A DNA stretch of 63,672 nucleotides from Syntrophobacter sp. SbD2. Lineage in GTDB: Bacteria > Desulfobacterota > Binatia > UBA9968. The position numbers were made by a program, and so were the translations under genes. The stretch lies in assembly GCA_945889495.1 (NCBI GenBank), contig CAMDBU010000010.1, forward strand, positions 1 to 63,672, read 5' to 3'. Positions 16,369 to 25,156 of this stretch are shown here, in pieces. Numbering within the stretch: the first letter of the stretch is position 1; the number at the start of each line of letters is the position of its first letter. The notes beneath the pieces are model-generated. The model was not told where the DNA came from. It worked only from the letters and a program-made list of their open reading frames with translations, and did no database searches.

Positions 16369-17514
16369 TTAAGCCACGCCGTAGAACTTGGCGGCGTTTT
16401 GCCAAATCAATTTTTGTTCGATGTCCTTGGCGATGCCTTGGAACTGCGCTTGGTTGACTTCCTTTGAGTGCGGCCAGGTAGCGCCGCCGTGAGGGTAGTC
16501 GCTGGCCCACATATAATTGTCGATCATGCCGAGGGACTCGGCGGCGAGCACACCGGCACGGTCATCTTGAAACGTCACATAAACTTGCCGGCGCACTTGT
16601 TCGCTGGGCAGCGCATCGATGGTCGGCGAGTCGGGGGATTCGGAGCGGGCGCGCAAGAGCGAGCCGTCCAGTTTATTGATGAAGGGCTGAATCCAGGCGA
16701 GATCATACTCGGCGAGGACGAAGGGCAGCTTGGGAAAACGATCGAGGACGCCGCCGAAAACCAAATCGGTCAACAGATTCAACGGCTCCAAAATCGTCCG
16801 GCGTAGCGCGTTGCGCCCCTGTTGCAGTTTGGAAATGACTTTTAAGCGCGCCGCCATACGGTCGCGGCCCTGCAAAATATTGATGTGAAAGTGGATCGGA
16901 TAGTTCATGTCCTGGGCGAGCTGCCAGAGCGGGTTGTATTCTTCATCGCCGTAGCACAATTCGTCCGGCAATCCCGACGGCAGGACGACGCCTCTAAGGC
17001 CGAGCTTGGCACAGCGTTTCATCTCCTCCATGGACCAAGCGACGTCGAGGGCCGACAGCAGTCCCAAACCGATAAGCCGCTTGGGCGAGCTGTTGCAGTA
17101 GTCGGTCATCCAGTCGTTGTAGGATTGCAGCCCGGCCTTTTGCAGCGGCGTCTCGTCGCCCTTCAAGCTATAAAAATTGCGCGCCATGCTCGGATAGAGT
17201 ACTTCGATCTTGACGCCGTCCAAGTCCATGTCTTTGAGCCGCGCCACCGGGTCCCAGGGGCCGCGCCAATCTTCCCAGGTGAAATTTTCGATCACTTTGC
17301 GTACGCCGCCGGGAACTTTTTCCACGCCGGCGGTAAACGTCATGCCTACCGGGTCGGGTTCATGGCCGTCGAAGACCATGTACAAACCTTTTTTCCCCGC
17401 CGGATCTTTGACGAAATGCGGGCCATGGGCGCGCAGGTTTTTCGGGATGCGCTCCCAGGCTTCGGGCGGTTCGTTGACATGGGAATCGGCGGAGAAAAAA
17501 GTTGGCTCGTCCAT
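16369..17514 (-). CDS. Amidohydrolase-2 family protein
   Basis: This 381-residue protein belongs to the ACMSD/2-hydroxymuconate-decarboxylase-like amidohydrolase-2 family of metal-dependent hydrolases and decarboxylases. Motifs are 'FFSADSHVNEP' at the N-terminus, 'YPIHFHIN' in the middle, 'GVLDRFPKLPFVLAE', and 'MWASDYPHGGATWPHS' with the metal-binding aspartate. The start at 17514 has AGGGAG seven bases upstream. A longer frame to 17769 would overlap the upstream binding-protein gene and encode an unlikely basic extension. It has homologues in this window at 54309 and 60546. Its substrate is unknown. Confidence 0.88.
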   Translation of the reverse strand: MDEPTFFSADSHVNEPPEAWERIPKNLRAHGPHFVKDPAGKKGLYMVFDGHEPDPVGMTFTAGVEKVPGGVRKVIENFTWEDWRGPWDPVARLKDMDLDGVKIEVLYPSMARNFYSLKGDETPLQKAGLQSYNDWMTDYCNSSPKRLIGLGLLSALDVAWSMEEMKRCAKLGLRGVVLPSGLPDELCYGDEEYNPLWQLAQDMNYPIHFHINILQGRDRMAARLKVISKLQQGRNALRRTILEPLNLLTDLVFGGVLDRFPKLPFVLAEYDLAWIQPFINKLDGSLLRARSESPDSPTIDALPSEQVRRQVYVTFQDDRAGVLAAESLGMIDNYMWASDYPHGGATWPHSKEVNQAQFQGIAKDIEQKLIWQNAAKFYGVA

Positions 17515-17548
17515 TTGCGCTCTCCCTAAAACCTTGGCTGTAATCTTC

Positions 17549-18556
17549 TTATTTGCTCTTGGCGAATTTGTAAACGCCATCGATAAAGCCGCTGTCGTCC
17601 AATTTACGGTAAATGCGCTCGTCAATGAGTTCTTCGACCTTAACCTTGGCCACGCTCGGGTTATAGCGCAAGACCCGTTGAATGTTGCGCAGTCCGTCCA
17701 ACCCTGGGTAGGGTTTGCGCGCCAGGGTGCGATCCAAATCCTGTAACGCTTCCTTGGCCGCGGCGACATCCGAGAACTTCAACCGCTCGGTGAAAAAGCG
17801 CAGCACGGTCTCTTGGTTCGCCGGGTTGTAAACGAACGCGGTGGCTTCGATGAGGCCGCGCAACACCGCTTCGACGATCTCCAGTTGCTGTTGCAGATAA
17901 TTGCGCGACAGTACCAAGCCTGAGCTGGCAAAGGGAATCTTCGCGCGCGATAGTTCGGCCAGGACTTTGAAGCCTTTTTTACGCAACTCTCGGGTGAACG
18001 ACGGCTCGGTCAGGATCGCGTCGACCCGGCCGGAGCTGAGCGCCTGAGACAACACGGTCTGATCGCCCAGGGCTTGCAGCTTGATGCGATCGCGCTCGGG
18101 GTTGAGCTTGGAATTTTCCAAACCGAGTATGGCGCCGATCCAGGTGGTGCCGCCGATGTTGGTCACGCCGATTTCCCGGCCGCGCAGGTCGTCCATGGAC
18201 TTCAGCTCCGGCCGGCTGACGATGTCCCAGTAGACTTCATGGGTGAAGGTGGCGACGATCTTCAAATCATGGCCGCTGGCCGCGGCATTCAACGTCGGCG
18301 CGCCGCCAGTGTGGCTCAACTGCACCTCGCCGGTGGTCAGCGCCATCACCTGGATGGTGCTGTTGCGGACGTAGATCGGCTCGACCTCGACGCCGTGCTT
18401 TTTGAACAAGCCATGCTGCACGGCGAACCAAAGCGGCGCGGCGCTGACGCCGACGTTGGATTGGCTCAAGCGAACTTTTGCCGGCGCCACCGCCGCATGA
18501 CCGGCCAAGCTGTTCAATACCATGACGGCGAACGCCGCGAGCCAAACAGAAATCAT
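17549..18556 (-). CDS. ABC transporter substrate-binding protein, SsuA/NMT1-like
   Basis: The product has 335 residues, with a signal peptide (MISVWLAAFAVMVLNSLAGH). It shows 'VRLSQSNVGVSAAPLWFAVQ', 'GLFKKHGVEVEPIYVRNS', 'REIGVTNIGGTTWIGAILGL' and the terminal signature 'RKLDDSGFIDGVYKF'. It is part of the minus-strand run, 19 bases after the MmgE/PrpD gene. The ribosome binding site is weak, so translation may be coupled to that gene. Ligand unknown. Confidence 0.88.
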   Translation of the reverse strand: MISVWLAAFAVMVLNSLAGHAAVAPAKVRLSQSNVGVSAAPLWFAVQHGLFKKHGVEVEPIYVRNSTIQVMALTTGEVQLSHTGGAPTLNAAASGHDLKIVATFTHEVYWDIVSRPELKSMDDLRGREIGVTNIGGTTWIGAILGLENSKLNPERDRIKLQALGDQTVLSQALSSGRVDAILTEPSFTRELRKKGFKVLAELSRAKIPFASSGLVLSRNYLQQQLEIVEAVLRGLIEATAFVYNPANQETVLRFFTERLKFSDVAAAKEALQDLDRTLARKPYPGLDGLRNIQRVLRYNPSVAKVKVEELIDERIYRKLDDSGFIDGVYKFAKSK

Positions 18557-18575
18557 TGGTCTGCTCGATCCGAAA

Positions 18576-19916
18576 CTACGTCGGCGACGACTTCAACGAT
18601 TGGGTCAATGACTGGATCGATGCAAGCGATTCTAGCGCATGTACCTGATCGATCGCGGCCGCGATGTTTCTTGAGTTGAGGATTGCGCCGGTTGCCGCGC
18701 GAAACTTATTCTCTACCTCGTCCCAGCCATGGAGGTCGCTGGGCGTCTGAAGCTTTTCTTCCAAGCGCGCGCCGTTTTTTAGATTCACCACCAACGCTGG
18801 CCCGCCGGGCGTGTGGCGCACGCGGCGCATCAAGTCTTGCACCAACGGTTGGGTCACGTTCCGATCGATGAAGTCGCCGGGGTTTAGCTGGCGATGAATC
18901 AGCGCTATGGCCAGGCAATAGGCCATGCTGAATCTGCCCTCGTAGCCGCGCTGGGGAATCTGGCGCACCAGCGGATAGGGTTTTTGATCGCATTCGATCG
19001 ATTCAATATTTTCCGGCTTGAGGTCATGTTGGCGCGCCAGCCGCAACATTGCTTCCAAACCATTATGGGTCGCGGTGCAGGAAGCGTGCGGTTTGATGCG
19101 CAGCTCATGGGCCAACTGAAAATTGACGCCGAGCTCGCGCGCCAGCGCCGCAACGAGATCGTCGGGGATCGGCCCCAGCGCTTCGAGCAGACCGAACCGC
19201 CCTTCGATCGCTATGTCGTCGCTGGAAAAACCGTTCTGCGCCAGGAGCGCGCAAGTCAGACCGGTCGCCGCCGCGTGGCCAGTGCGAAATGGTTTGGCCA
19301 TGGTGCCGCCGTCGCGGGTTAACGCGCCGCAGGAGCCGGCCGCCAGGCCGATCGCTGCTAACGTTTCTGTAGTGGATAAATTCAATGCATGGCTCGCCGA
19401 GCAGGCCGCCGCGATGGGACCGAGGATGCCGTTGGAGTGCCAGCCTTTGGCGCCGGGGCCGATGCCATCGCCGCGCCGGCCGAACAAGGCGTCGAGGCTG
19501 TTGCGCACTTCGCGGCCGACGATGAAGGCGGCGAGCATTTTCACGCCGGAGAGATTCAACTGTTCGCTGACCGCCAGGGAAGTGGCGAGGGTGTAAGTGG
19601 TCGAATGATTGCGGTCGTCGTAGTCGAGGCCATGGGCGAGGGTGCCGTTGATCAGCGCGGCGTCGCGCGGGCTCGCGGTTCTACTTGTCCCCCAGATGGT
19701 GCACGCACCGGCGCTGCTGTTGGCGTTGGCGAACTTCAACAAGTTGGCGCCGATTTCCTGGCTGGTGGCGAGCATGGCGACGCCCAAGCAATCGAGGATC
19801 GCCAGCTTGGCGTTGTCGAGCGCTTTGGCCGGCGCGGTTTCGAGAGAAAAATTTGCCGTGAAGTTGGCGAGCTTGTGCGAGAGTTTTTGCCCGCTGTTTG
19901 GTTTATCTTCCGCCAT
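18576..19916 (-). CDS. MmgE/PrpD family protein
   Basis: The 446-residue protein is a full-length member of the MmgE/PrpD (2-methylcitrate dehydratase-like) family. It begins 'LSHKLANFTANFSLETAPAK', 'KLAILDCLGVAMLATSQEIG', then 'INGTLAHGLDYDDRNHSTTY' and 'CTATHNGLEAMLRLA'. PrpD removes water from 2-methylcitrate in propionate breakdown, but many homologues in metagenomes act on other hydroxycarboxylates. There is no prpB or prpC here, so the specific activity is not certain. The ATG has GGAG eight bases upstream. It is flanked on both sides by SsuA-like binding proteins, suggesting it uses what they import. A second member lies at 37140. Confidence 0.88.
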   Translation of the reverse strand: MAEDKPNSGQKLSHKLANFTANFSLETAPAKALDNAKLAILDCLGVAMLATSQEIGANLLKFANANSSAGACTIWGTSRTASPRDAALINGTLAHGLDYDDRNHSTTYTLATSLAVSEQLNLSGVKMLAAFIVGREVRNSLDALFGRRGDGIGPGAKGWHSNGILGPIAAACSASHALNLSTTETLAAIGLAAGSCGALTRDGGTMAKPFRTGHAAATGLTCALLAQNGFSSDDIAIEGRFGLLEALGPIPDDLVAALARELGVNFQLAHELRIKPHASCTATHNGLEAMLRLARQHDLKPENIESIECDQKPYPLVRQIPQRGYEGRFSMAYCLAIALIHRQLNPGDFIDRNVTQPLVQDLMRRVRHTPGGPALVVNLKNGARLEEKLQTPSDLHGWDEVENKFRAATGAILNSRNIAAAIDQVHALESLASIQSLTQSLKSSPT

Positions 19917-19936
19917 GAACTCTTCTCCAATTCCGC

Positions 19937-20965
19937 TTAGTGGCTCTTGGCATAGAGCGAGTCGATGAAACCGCTTTCGTCGAGTTTACGCACGAAACGG
20001 TTATCGATCACCTCTTCGACTTTGGCGTTCAACACCTTGGGGTTGAGCGTCGCCATCATTCTTTGAATGTTGCTCAGGCTGTTGACGGCGCCGTAGGGCT
20101 TTTTTTCGAAACCGACCAGCATGTCCTGATAGCCATCCTCCAGGCTCGCGATGTCGGAGATTTTCATCTGGCGCATCATGGTTTGCATGACGACGTGGCG
20201 GTTGGCCGGCGTCGTAACGAAGGCTTGGGCTTCGAACAGCGCGCGCAACACGCCTTCCACCACCGCCGGATGATCGCGCAGGAAGCTGCCGTTGACCGCG
20301 AAGGCGGTGCTCATGAAGGGAATCTTGGCGCGGGCGAGTTCGGCCAGGATGGTCATGCCTTTGGCTTTGCTGCGCCGGCTGAGAAACGGATCGAGCAGCG
20401 TGGCGTCGATGTTGCCCGCCTCCACCGCCTGGGCGAGCAGCGTCTGGTTGCCGATGCCGTTGATGCGCACCTGATCGCGGGTCGCATCCAAACCGAGGTG
20501 TTCGAGAGTCAGATAGGCGGCCATCCAGGTGGTGCCGCCGATGTTGGTGACGCCGAAGCGTTTGCCGCGCAAATCTTTTGCCTCTTTGATTTCCGGCCGC
20601 ACCACCAGATCGTAGACCAGCCGGTTGCCGGGGGCGGCGATGATTTTCAAATCCTGGCCGCTCGCCACCGCCGAAAGCATAGGCGAGCCGCCGCTGCTGG
20701 CGAACTGCACTTCGCCGGTGGCCAGCGCGGTCATTTGCAACGGACTGCTGCGCAGATAGATCACTTCCATCTCGATGCCATGCTTGGCGAACAGGCCGCG
20801 CTCTTGAGCGATCCAAAGTACGGTGGATCGCGCGCTCACCGCCGACTGGCTGATGCGGACTTTGACGCTCTTCTGGGCTGCTTGGGCGGTGTCCGAAAGC
20901 GTCGGCCACAGCCCAACGACAAACAACCAAATGAGATAACCAAGATTTTTTCGGTGCGCGCTCAT
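19937..20965 (-). CDS. ABC transporter substrate-binding protein, SsuA/NMT1-like
   Basis: The product has 342 residues with an N-terminal signal segment. Motifs are 'VRISQSAVSARSTVLWIAQE', 'KRFGVTNIGGTTWMAAYLTL' and 'AVEAGNIDATLLDPFLSRRS', and the C-terminus carries 'FVRKLDESGFIDSLYAKSH'. It is a tandem paralogue of the gene that ends 8 bases upstream at 20974, with near-identical central motifs. Both lie in the long run ahead of the MmgE/PrpD gene. The ribosome binding site (AAGGGA) is some 12 bases from the ATG. Confidence 0.87.
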   Translation of the reverse strand: MSAHRKNLGYLIWLFVVGLWPTLSDTAQAAQKSVKVRISQSAVSARSTVLWIAQERGLFAKHGIEMEVIYLRSSPLQMTALATGEVQFASSGGSPMLSAVASGQDLKIIAAPGNRLVYDLVVRPEIKEAKDLRGKRFGVTNIGGTTWMAAYLTLEHLGLDATRDQVRINGIGNQTLLAQAVEAGNIDATLLDPFLSRRSKAKGMTILAELARAKIPFMSTAFAVNGSFLRDHPAVVEGVLRALFEAQAFVTTPANRHVVMQTMMRQMKISDIASLEDGYQDMLVGFEKKPYGAVNSLSNIQRMMATLNPKVLNAKVEEVIDNRFVRKLDESGFIDSLYAKSH

Positions 20966-20973
20966 GTTGATTA

Positions 20974-22002
20974 CTAGTGTCCCTTCGTAAACAGACCATC
21001 GATATAACCACTGTCATCGAGCTTGCGCACGAAGCGGCTGTCGATGAGCTCTTCGGCTTTTAGCCGTGTGACCTTCGGATTCAAGCCAGCCATCATTCTT
21101 TGAATGTTGCGCAGCCCCTCCACCGACGGATAGGGTTTGCGCTCGAAGCCGACGAGAATTTCCTGGTAGCCTTCTTCGAGAATCGTCGGATCGGTGAGCT
21201 TCATCTGGCGCGCCATGGTTTGCAGCACGATATTTTTGTTGGCCGGCGCGGCGACCAAGGCTTGGGCTTCCAACAGCGACTTCAAGACACTTTCGACGAT
21301 GTCGGGATTGTCTCTTATGTAATTGCCGTTGGCGATCAGGCTGGTGTTGATGAACGGAATCTTCGCGCGGTACAGATCGATCAACACCGACAAGCCTTTT
21401 TGCTTCAAGCGCCGGCTGAGGAAGGGATCGAGCAAGGTCGCGTCGATGTTGCCAGCTTCCACCGCTTGGGCGAGGATGGTCTGGTTGCCCAGCGCGTTGA
21501 TACGGATCTGATCGCGCTGATGATCGAGACCCAAATGTTCCAACGCCAGGATCGCCGCCATCCACGTTGTCCCGCCGATGTTGGTGACGCCAAAGCGTTT
21601 GCCGCGCAGATCTTTTGCCTCTTTGATATCTGGACGCACTACCAAATCGTAGGCCAGGCGATTACTCGGGCTCGCGACGATCTTTAAATCCTGGCCGCCG
21701 GAAACCGCCGACAACACCGGCGCGCCGCCGCTACTGGCGAATTGGACGTCGCCGGTGGCCATGGCTGCCATCTGCAAGTTGCTGCTGCGCAGATAAATGG
21801 TTTCGACTTCCAAACCGTTTTTAGCGAACAGTCCTTGGCCATGGGCGATCCACAGGATCGCCGAGCGGGTGTTGACCGCCGACTGGCTGATGCGAATTTT
21901 GGCCAGCGCCGGCCGGCCGGACTTGGCGCCGCTCTGCGCCGCATGCAGTGGGTTGCCGATCGACAGCAACACCAGCAAATAAACCGCCATCGACCGGAGC
22001 AT
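20974..22002 (-). CDS. ABC transporter substrate-binding protein, SsuA/NMT1-like
   Basis: The product has 342 residues from the ATG at 22002 (signal peptide MLRSMAVYLLVLLSIGNPLH); a frame reaching 22065 lacks support. It shares 'RISQSAVNTRSAILWIAHGQ', 'RFGVTNIGGTTWMAAILALE' and 'NQTILAQAVEAGNIDATLLD' with the next gene, indicating a recent tandem duplication. The terminal signature reads 'FVRKLDDSGYIDGLFTKGH'. It follows the family-1 binding-protein gene by 20 bases in the run. Ligand unknown. Confidence 0.87.
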   Translation of the reverse strand: MLRSMAVYLLVLLSIGNPLHAAQSGAKSGRPALAKIRISQSAVNTRSAILWIAHGQGLFAKNGLEVETIYLRSSNLQMAAMATGDVQFASSGGAPVLSAVSGGQDLKIVASPSNRLAYDLVVRPDIKEAKDLRGKRFGVTNIGGTTWMAAILALEHLGLDHQRDQIRINALGNQTILAQAVEAGNIDATLLDPFLSRRLKQKGLSVLIDLYRAKIPFINTSLIANGNYIRDNPDIVESVLKSLLEAQALVAAPANKNIVLQTMARQMKLTDPTILEEGYQEILVGFERKPYPSVEGLRNIQRMMAGLNPKVTRLKAEELIDSRFVRKLDDSGYIDGLFTKGH

Positions 22003-22022
22003 GAGATTTTCTTTCCAACCGA

Positions 22023-23090
22023 TCAGCGCTTGCTGATGAACAGTTTGCGCTTCAAGCCTTCCCACTCGCCGAACTTCTTTTCCATGGTTTCGGGTGGGTA
22101 CTTGCTCTCGATGTAGACTTTTTTGAATTTCATCTCGGGATCGTTGATGTCGTTGCGCGCCGAACTCAAGCCGCCTTTGACCACGGCGAGCTGTCCTTCT
22201 TTGGAAAACAGATAGTCGAGAAACAACAGGCCGGCGTGGGGATGGGGCGCCTTGCCGACCAAGCCGGACATGCCGGTGGTGCCGATCACCGGGTCAATCG
22301 GTTTCCATTCCACCGGCGCGCCCTTTTGCTTGGCGACGGTGATGTTGGAATTGAAAATCGTCGGCGAGATCGGCACTTCGCCCGACGCCACCAGCTGCGA
22401 TAGCGCGGCGCCGGAAATATTTTGCACGTTGATCTCCTGGGCGGCGAGCTTTTCGAGAAATTCCATGCCGAAGGTCTCGATGATGGCGCCGATCCATTGA
22501 GTGCCGGTGGTGGTGCCGGCGATGGACATTTTGCCTTTAAATTTGCCGTCGAGGAGGTCTTTCATGGATTTCGGCACATCGGCGGCGGCGATGATTTTAG
22601 TATTGTAACCGAGGCTGATGTAGAGCTCCCGGCTGTTGCCGTAGAGCACGCCTTTTTTGCCTTTGGCTCTGGTGTCGTCGTCGTAGCCAGCGAGTTCGGG
22701 CGAGAGAAATTCTTGAAACAAGCCCGTGCTCTGCAACAGCGCCATATAGTCGGGGCTGGTCTCGACGACATCGGCGATCTGGTGGCCGGCGGCGGCCTCT
22801 TCGGTGACCCGCTTGAGCAATTCCTTGGAGTCGCTGCGGTAAACATTAGCTTTGATAAACGGATATTTCTTGCCGAACTCCTGGGCAACATGGGTGGCCA
22901 TCCAGGTGTTCGAGGTGTAGAAGGTCACCTGGCCTTCCTTTTTGGCGCCGTCGATAAGTACCTTGTCGCGATCTTTGCCCTGGTAGAAAGCGAGCTGTGC
23001 GGCGGTCAGCGGCTTGGCTTGGGCGCCCATGGCACGCTCGGCCGAGAAGAATTGCAAGACGACAACGCAAACCAACAGTCGTAACAGCAT
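22023..23090 (-). CDS. Extracellular solute-binding protein, family 1
   Basis: The 355-residue protein has a signal peptide (MLLRLLVCVVVLQFFSAERA), then 'AAQLAFYQGKDRDKVLIDGA', 'ISGAALSQLVASGEVPISPT' and 'KQKGAPVEWKPIDPVIGTTG'. It belongs to the same subfamily as the proteins at 4740, 13184 and 14293. The ATG has a clear GGAGG site. It lies 23 bases after the alpha/beta hydrolase gene in the run. Confidence 0.87.
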   Translation of the reverse strand: MLLRLLVCVVVLQFFSAERAMGAQAKPLTAAQLAFYQGKDRDKVLIDGAKKEGQVTFYTSNTWMATHVAQEFGKKYPFIKANVYRSDSKELLKRVTEEAAAGHQIADVVETSPDYMALLQSTGLFQEFLSPELAGYDDDTRAKGKKGVLYGNSRELYISLGYNTKIIAAADVPKSMKDLLDGKFKGKMSIAGTTTGTQWIGAIIETFGMEFLEKLAAQEINVQNISGAALSQLVASGEVPISPTIFNSNITVAKQKGAPVEWKPIDPVIGTTGMSGLVGKAPHPHAGLLFLDYLFSKEGQLAVVKGGLSSARNDINDPEMKFKKVYIESKYPPETMEKKFGEWEGLKRKLFISKR

Positions 23091-23113
23091 GGAAAGTCCT
23101 CCGTGACGCGGCG

Positions 23114-24292
23114 TTAACTATCGAAGTAACCCGACTGAAAAGCCCACAGCCATAGGTAAGCGATCTTTTCGTTGTAAAGCTCGGAGTAGCCGACGTGACC
23201 ATAGCGCGGGATGAAAACCACATGGGCGCCGCGGCTGGTGGCGGCGTATTTGCGGCCCATGAACATCTCGCGCTTGTCTTCCAAGGGCGCCCCGCCGTTG
23301 ACCCAATGCCCCTTGTCGTTCTCACCTGCGACCAGCAAGACGCGGATCGACTTCAACCAATTGGCGTCGGGTTCCTGCAAGTGGTCAAAGTATTCTTCGC
23401 GCGGCAGGCCGGTGCGTTTGGGATACTCTTCTAAAATGCCCACCGCGGCGTTGTGCTGGTTGTCGCACAGGCTGGTCTTCATCTGCGAACGCAGTGGGCT
23501 CACCAGCCGGATGTAATCGTCGGCGCCGCCCCAGGGAGTTAAATCTTCGGGATCGACATAGCCGGAATTCTTGAACGAGTCGGGCGAGCGGCGCGAGACC
23601 TGATCGATGGGCACCTCGCGATACTTTTCCGCGCCGGTTTGGTCGCGCCATTCTTTACGCCAGCCGTCCGGGCCGCCGCTGCCGAAGCCGACCAGGCCGA
23701 TGACTTTGGTCTTCTTGCTGAAGCGGGTCAGATGCGCCGCCATGGGACCGCCGGTGGAATGGCCGAAGCCGATGATCTCGCGGCCACCAAGATGTTGGTC
23801 GGTGAGTAGGCCGGCGCCCTGGAGAATCACATTGAAGGTACATTTCAGATTGCGGTCGGCGATCTCTTCTGGGCTGAGCTGGCGGTCGAGCAAGTAAATT
23901 GGCTGGCGCTCCGGAATCGGCACTTGCCAAACGCCGCCGGGCGGGTAGTGGCCGGGATAGGTGAGAGTGAGAACTTTGAAGCCTTGAGCCGCGGCCACCC
24001 GGGCCAGGCCGGGGCGGCCGTCGGGGGTCAAGTCCATAATCTTTTCACTGCCGGCGCCGCCGTGAAAGAAGACCAAGGCGCGGCGCCCATCGGTTTCTTT
24101 TTCCGGCGTGTAAAGCGTGCCGTGCATATCCCAGTCGTAGCCGTTGCGCTGGTAGCGCGCGGTGACTTCGCTGCTGGAAAATTTCCCATCAGTGTAGGGC
24201 GGCGCGATCGCCAGCCACTCGTCCCAGGTGAGCGGCAATAGCAGCTCGTTGGATTTCACTCCGGTTAAATATTTTTCAATGGCGCTGGTCAT
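23114..24292 (-). CDS. Alpha/beta hydrolase
   Basis: The 392-residue product has the alpha/beta-hydrolase pattern: 'ALVFFHGGAGSEKIMDL' (oxyanion-hole loop HGG), the nucleophile elbow 'GFGHSTGGPMAAHL' with the serine in GHSTGG, 'LLVAGENDKGHWVNGG' for the acid, and 'IPRYGHVGYSELYNEK' for the histidine. There is no signal peptide. The start at 24292 has CGGAG eight bases upstream; a frame to 24505 would overlap the upstream gene with a basic, low-complexity extension. Substrate unknown. It lies between the deacetylase-like gene and a binding-protein gene, in a run of likely cotranscribed genes. Confidence 0.85.
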   Translation of the reverse strand: MTSAIEKYLTGVKSNELLLPLTWDEWLAIAPPYTDGKFSSSEVTARYQRNGYDWDMHGTLYTPEKETDGRRALVFFHGGAGSEKIMDLTPDGRPGLARVAAAQGFKVLTLTYPGHYPPGGVWQVPIPERQPIYLLDRQLSPEEIADRNLKCTFNVILQGAGLLTDQHLGGREIIGFGHSTGGPMAAHLTRFSKKTKVIGLVGFGSGGPDGWRKEWRDQTGAEKYREVPIDQVSRRSPDSFKNSGYVDPEDLTPWGGADDYIRLVSPLRSQMKTSLCDNQHNAAVGILEEYPKRTGLPREEYFDHLQEPDANWLKSIRVLLVAGENDKGHWVNGGAPLEDKREMFMGRKYAATSRGAHVVFIPRYGHVGYSELYNEKIAYLWLWAFQSGYFDS

Positions 24293-24306
24293 GCAGTTTT
24301 CTCCGC

Positions 24307-25143
24307 TTACGCCTTGCTCACGTAGGTGTCGAGATAATATTTGGCGATCTCGCCTTTGGTGGCGAACCAGACATCGGGGAAGCCCTTGGCGTAGCGAATG
24401 CACTCTTCCCAGACGCCGATCAGGTGCGGCCGGCCGCCGATATGGGCGTGGACCAGACAATCGATCAACTTCGGCGCGCCGGCTTGGCCCTCGGCGTAGA
24501 GACAATCGAAGGCGGCTTTGAAGCTGTCGAAGTAAACTCGTGGCGGATTCTTCGGCGTGAAGATTCCCGACAGATCGTTGGCGTAATCGAGGCGCGGCAT
24601 GATGATCAGCGGCTTGCCGTTGACCATGCGATGCTGCGGAATGTCCGGGCCGGGCAGGTCGCCGGTCCAGAAGATCCCTTCGTCGACGAAGTTGCCGAAG
24701 GTGTAGTCGTTGATCCGATGGCCGGGGCTGACCCAGCCCACCGGGCGCTTGCCGGTGACCTTGGCGATGGCGTCGAGGGTGCGCTTGATCAAGGCGCGTT
24801 CGGTGCCGGCATTCTCGACATCCGACAGCGCTTGATCGTTGGCCCAGCCGTGGCCGACGATTTCATGGCCGCCGGCCTGGAGTTCTTTTAATTCATCGGG
24901 AAAATCTTCGGCGACGCGGCCGTTGGTGTCGATGGTGCCTTTGATGCCATTGCGCCTGAGCACATCCATGATGCGCCAGATGCCGGCCTTGCCGCCGTAT
25001 TCGCCGTAGGCGAGCGAGGCGTAGTCGGCTTTGCCATGTTCGCTGCGGCGGTACTGTGACGACTTCTCGAACGCCTCGAAGGCGACGAAAAAGCTCACGG
25101 CGATTTTGGCGTTGTTGGGCCACTTGATGGGCGGAAGGCGCAT
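24307..25143 (-). CDS. Polysaccharide deacetylase family protein (PuuE-like)
   Basis: The product has 278 residues and a NodB-homology core: 'KIAVSFFVAFEAFEKSSQYR', 'GIWRIMDVLRRNGIKGTIDT', 'GGHEIVGHGWANDQALSD' and 'RPVGWVSPGHRINDYTFGNF'. The canonical metal-binding TFDDG motif is replaced by VAFEA, and the histidine motif is GHGWAND, as in PuuE-type allantoinases rather than true deacetylases. That suggests a C-N hydrolase of small cyclic amides, which would suit this neighbourhood. The ATG at 25143 has AAGGAAA seven bases upstream; the longer frame to 25233 runs into the upstream gene. Confidence 0.82.
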   Translation of the reverse strand: MRLPPIKWPNNAKIAVSFFVAFEAFEKSSQYRRSEHGKADYASLAYGEYGGKAGIWRIMDVLRRNGIKGTIDTNGRVAEDFPDELKELQAGGHEIVGHGWANDQALSDVENAGTERALIKRTLDAIAKVTGKRPVGWVSPGHRINDYTFGNFVDEGIFWTGDLPGPDIPQHRMVNGKPLIIMPRLDYANDLSGIFTPKNPPRVYFDSFKAAFDCLYAEGQAGAPKLIDCLVHAHIGGRPHLIGVWEECIRYAKGFPDVWFATKGEIAKYYLDTYVSKA

Positions 25144-25156
25144 GTCGGTTTCCTTT

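Noticed and set aside
17515..17769. N-terminal extension of the amidohydrolase at 16369
   Set aside because: It would overlap the upstream binding-protein gene. The start at 17514 has a ribosome binding site and the correct family N-terminus.
18576..19916. Propionate 2-methylcitrate cycle (PrpD)
   Set aside because: Neither MmgE/PrpD gene has prpB or prpC near it, so the pathway cannot be claimed.
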